Of a DNA stretch of 64,000 nucleotides, positions 63,826 to 64,000 are shown piece by piece. Below the pieces are notes generated by a model. It searched no databases. It saw nothing but the letters and a program-made list of their open reading frames with translations, and was not told the origin of the DNA. The position numbers and the translations under genes are program-made. Source of the DNA: B18-G4 sp032250805. GTDB taxonomy: Bacteria > Bacteroidota > Bacteroidia > Bacteroidales > B18-G4. How positions within the stretch are numbered: the first letter of the stretch is position 1; the number at the start of each line of letters is the position of its first letter. The DNA is taken from NCBI GenBank assembly GCA_032250805.1, contig JAVVEM010000001.1:120559-184558 (forward strand). The letters run 5' to 3'.

Positions 63826-64000
63826 ATGAGAAGGAGTTTTAGCGAAAAACGAGAGATCATCCGCATTGTCGAACAGTCGGAACTTAGCGTTAACAGGACC
63901 CTGGATGAGCTGGGCATTAAGCGAAGTACGTTCTATGGATGGTATAAGTGTAGTGGTCTAGAAAAACTGGGCAGAAATTTACTAACTTTAAATTTTCTGT
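63826..64000 (+). pseudogene. IS3-family OrfB, start only and probably interrupted
   Basis: The frame starts MRRSFSEKREIIRIVEQSEL and continues through a second HTH (NRTLDELGIKRSTFYGWYK), the usual start of an IS3 OrfB. It then departs from the family at about 63949, reading CSGLEKLGRNLL. The bases from there (TGTAGTGGTCTAGAAAAACT) look like the end of a different insertion sequence, so the catalytic DDE domain is not present before the window ends. Confidence 0.6.
63949..64000 (+). mobile_element. Possible left end of a second, nested insertion sequence
   Basis: From 63949 the sequence TGTAGTGGTCTAGAAAAACT interrupts the transposase frame and resembles the terminal repeat of Bacteroidota insertion sequences. 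Only 52 bases are visible, so family and orientation are unknown. Confidence 0.4.

Larger units (their letters stand above)
63380..64000 (+). mobile_element. IS3-family insertion sequence, right part outside window
   Basis: The element holds an orfA (63467) and the start of an orfB (63826), both on the plus strand. The left end is not defined exactly but lies between about 63380 and 63466, where sequence such as TGTACTGTAGG could be the terminal repeat. The orfB appears to be interrupted by a second element beginning near 63949. Confidence 0.65.

Overview
The window is ordinary chromosomal DNA of a Bacteroidota bacterium, most likely a member of the class Bacteroidia outside the gut Bacteroides group. 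The evidence is a PorQ-type secretion gene, a DUF3276/PUR-alpha gene, a bTHX ribosomal protein, the order parA-parB-DUF5683-dapB-lepB, an extended NusB, and at least a dozen promoters with the Bacteroidota -7 box TAnnTTTG. Coding density is high, with genes on both strands in short operons that often overlap by 1 to 17 bases. No rRNA, tRNA or CRISPR array was seen.

Layout. 1-6560 (minus): a hexose-phosphate mutase cut by the window edge, then a packed polyamine operon (arginine decarboxylase, agmatinase, deoxyhypusine-synthase-like enzyme) followed by MscS and CorA. 6722-9838 (plus): a TPR protein, a DUF368 polyprenyl-phosphate transporter and AroE. 9904-13291: a secreted surface protein and a divergent Nramp transporter. 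13323-18518 (minus): NrfHA nitrite reductase, a PepSY membrane protein, a ferredoxin-like protein and an Rrf2 regulator; the last two genes share a near-identical palindromic operator. 18775-27834: a glycosyltransferase with a degenerate sugar-transferase tail, an E2 acyltransferase, an exonuclease, a FAH hydrolase, and the ispH-recF-DUF721 operon. 27856-34548 (minus): PorQ, DUF1573, aconitase, a transglutaminase/propeller protein and NusB. 34752-46506: RecQ, a DNA glycosylase, HU, Fmt, TrmH, bTHX, a MurD-MurL pair, AlgH, YciH, a lipid kinase and PUR-alpha. 46663-56997 (plus): ParAB, DUF5683, DapB, LepB, DUF4412, FtsK, LolA-like, an ECF sigma factor with partners. 57190-59066: a vitamin-uptake cluster interrupted by two 209-bp tandem repeats. 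59414-61886: a glycosyltransferase and a flippase for surface polysaccharide. 61936-64000: an AT-rich patch with a membrane thioredoxin protein, a very small Cys-rich ORF and a broken IS3-family element.

The most notable points are the MurD-MurL pair, which suggests D-glutamate is put into peptidoglycan by epimerising a UDP-linked L-glutamate; the Rrf2 operator pair at identical distances from two start codons; the repeat insertion that appears to have removed the start codon of a NadR-like ATPase; and the Cys-rich peptide ORF beside a membrane-bound thioredoxin protein at an insertion-sequence boundary.
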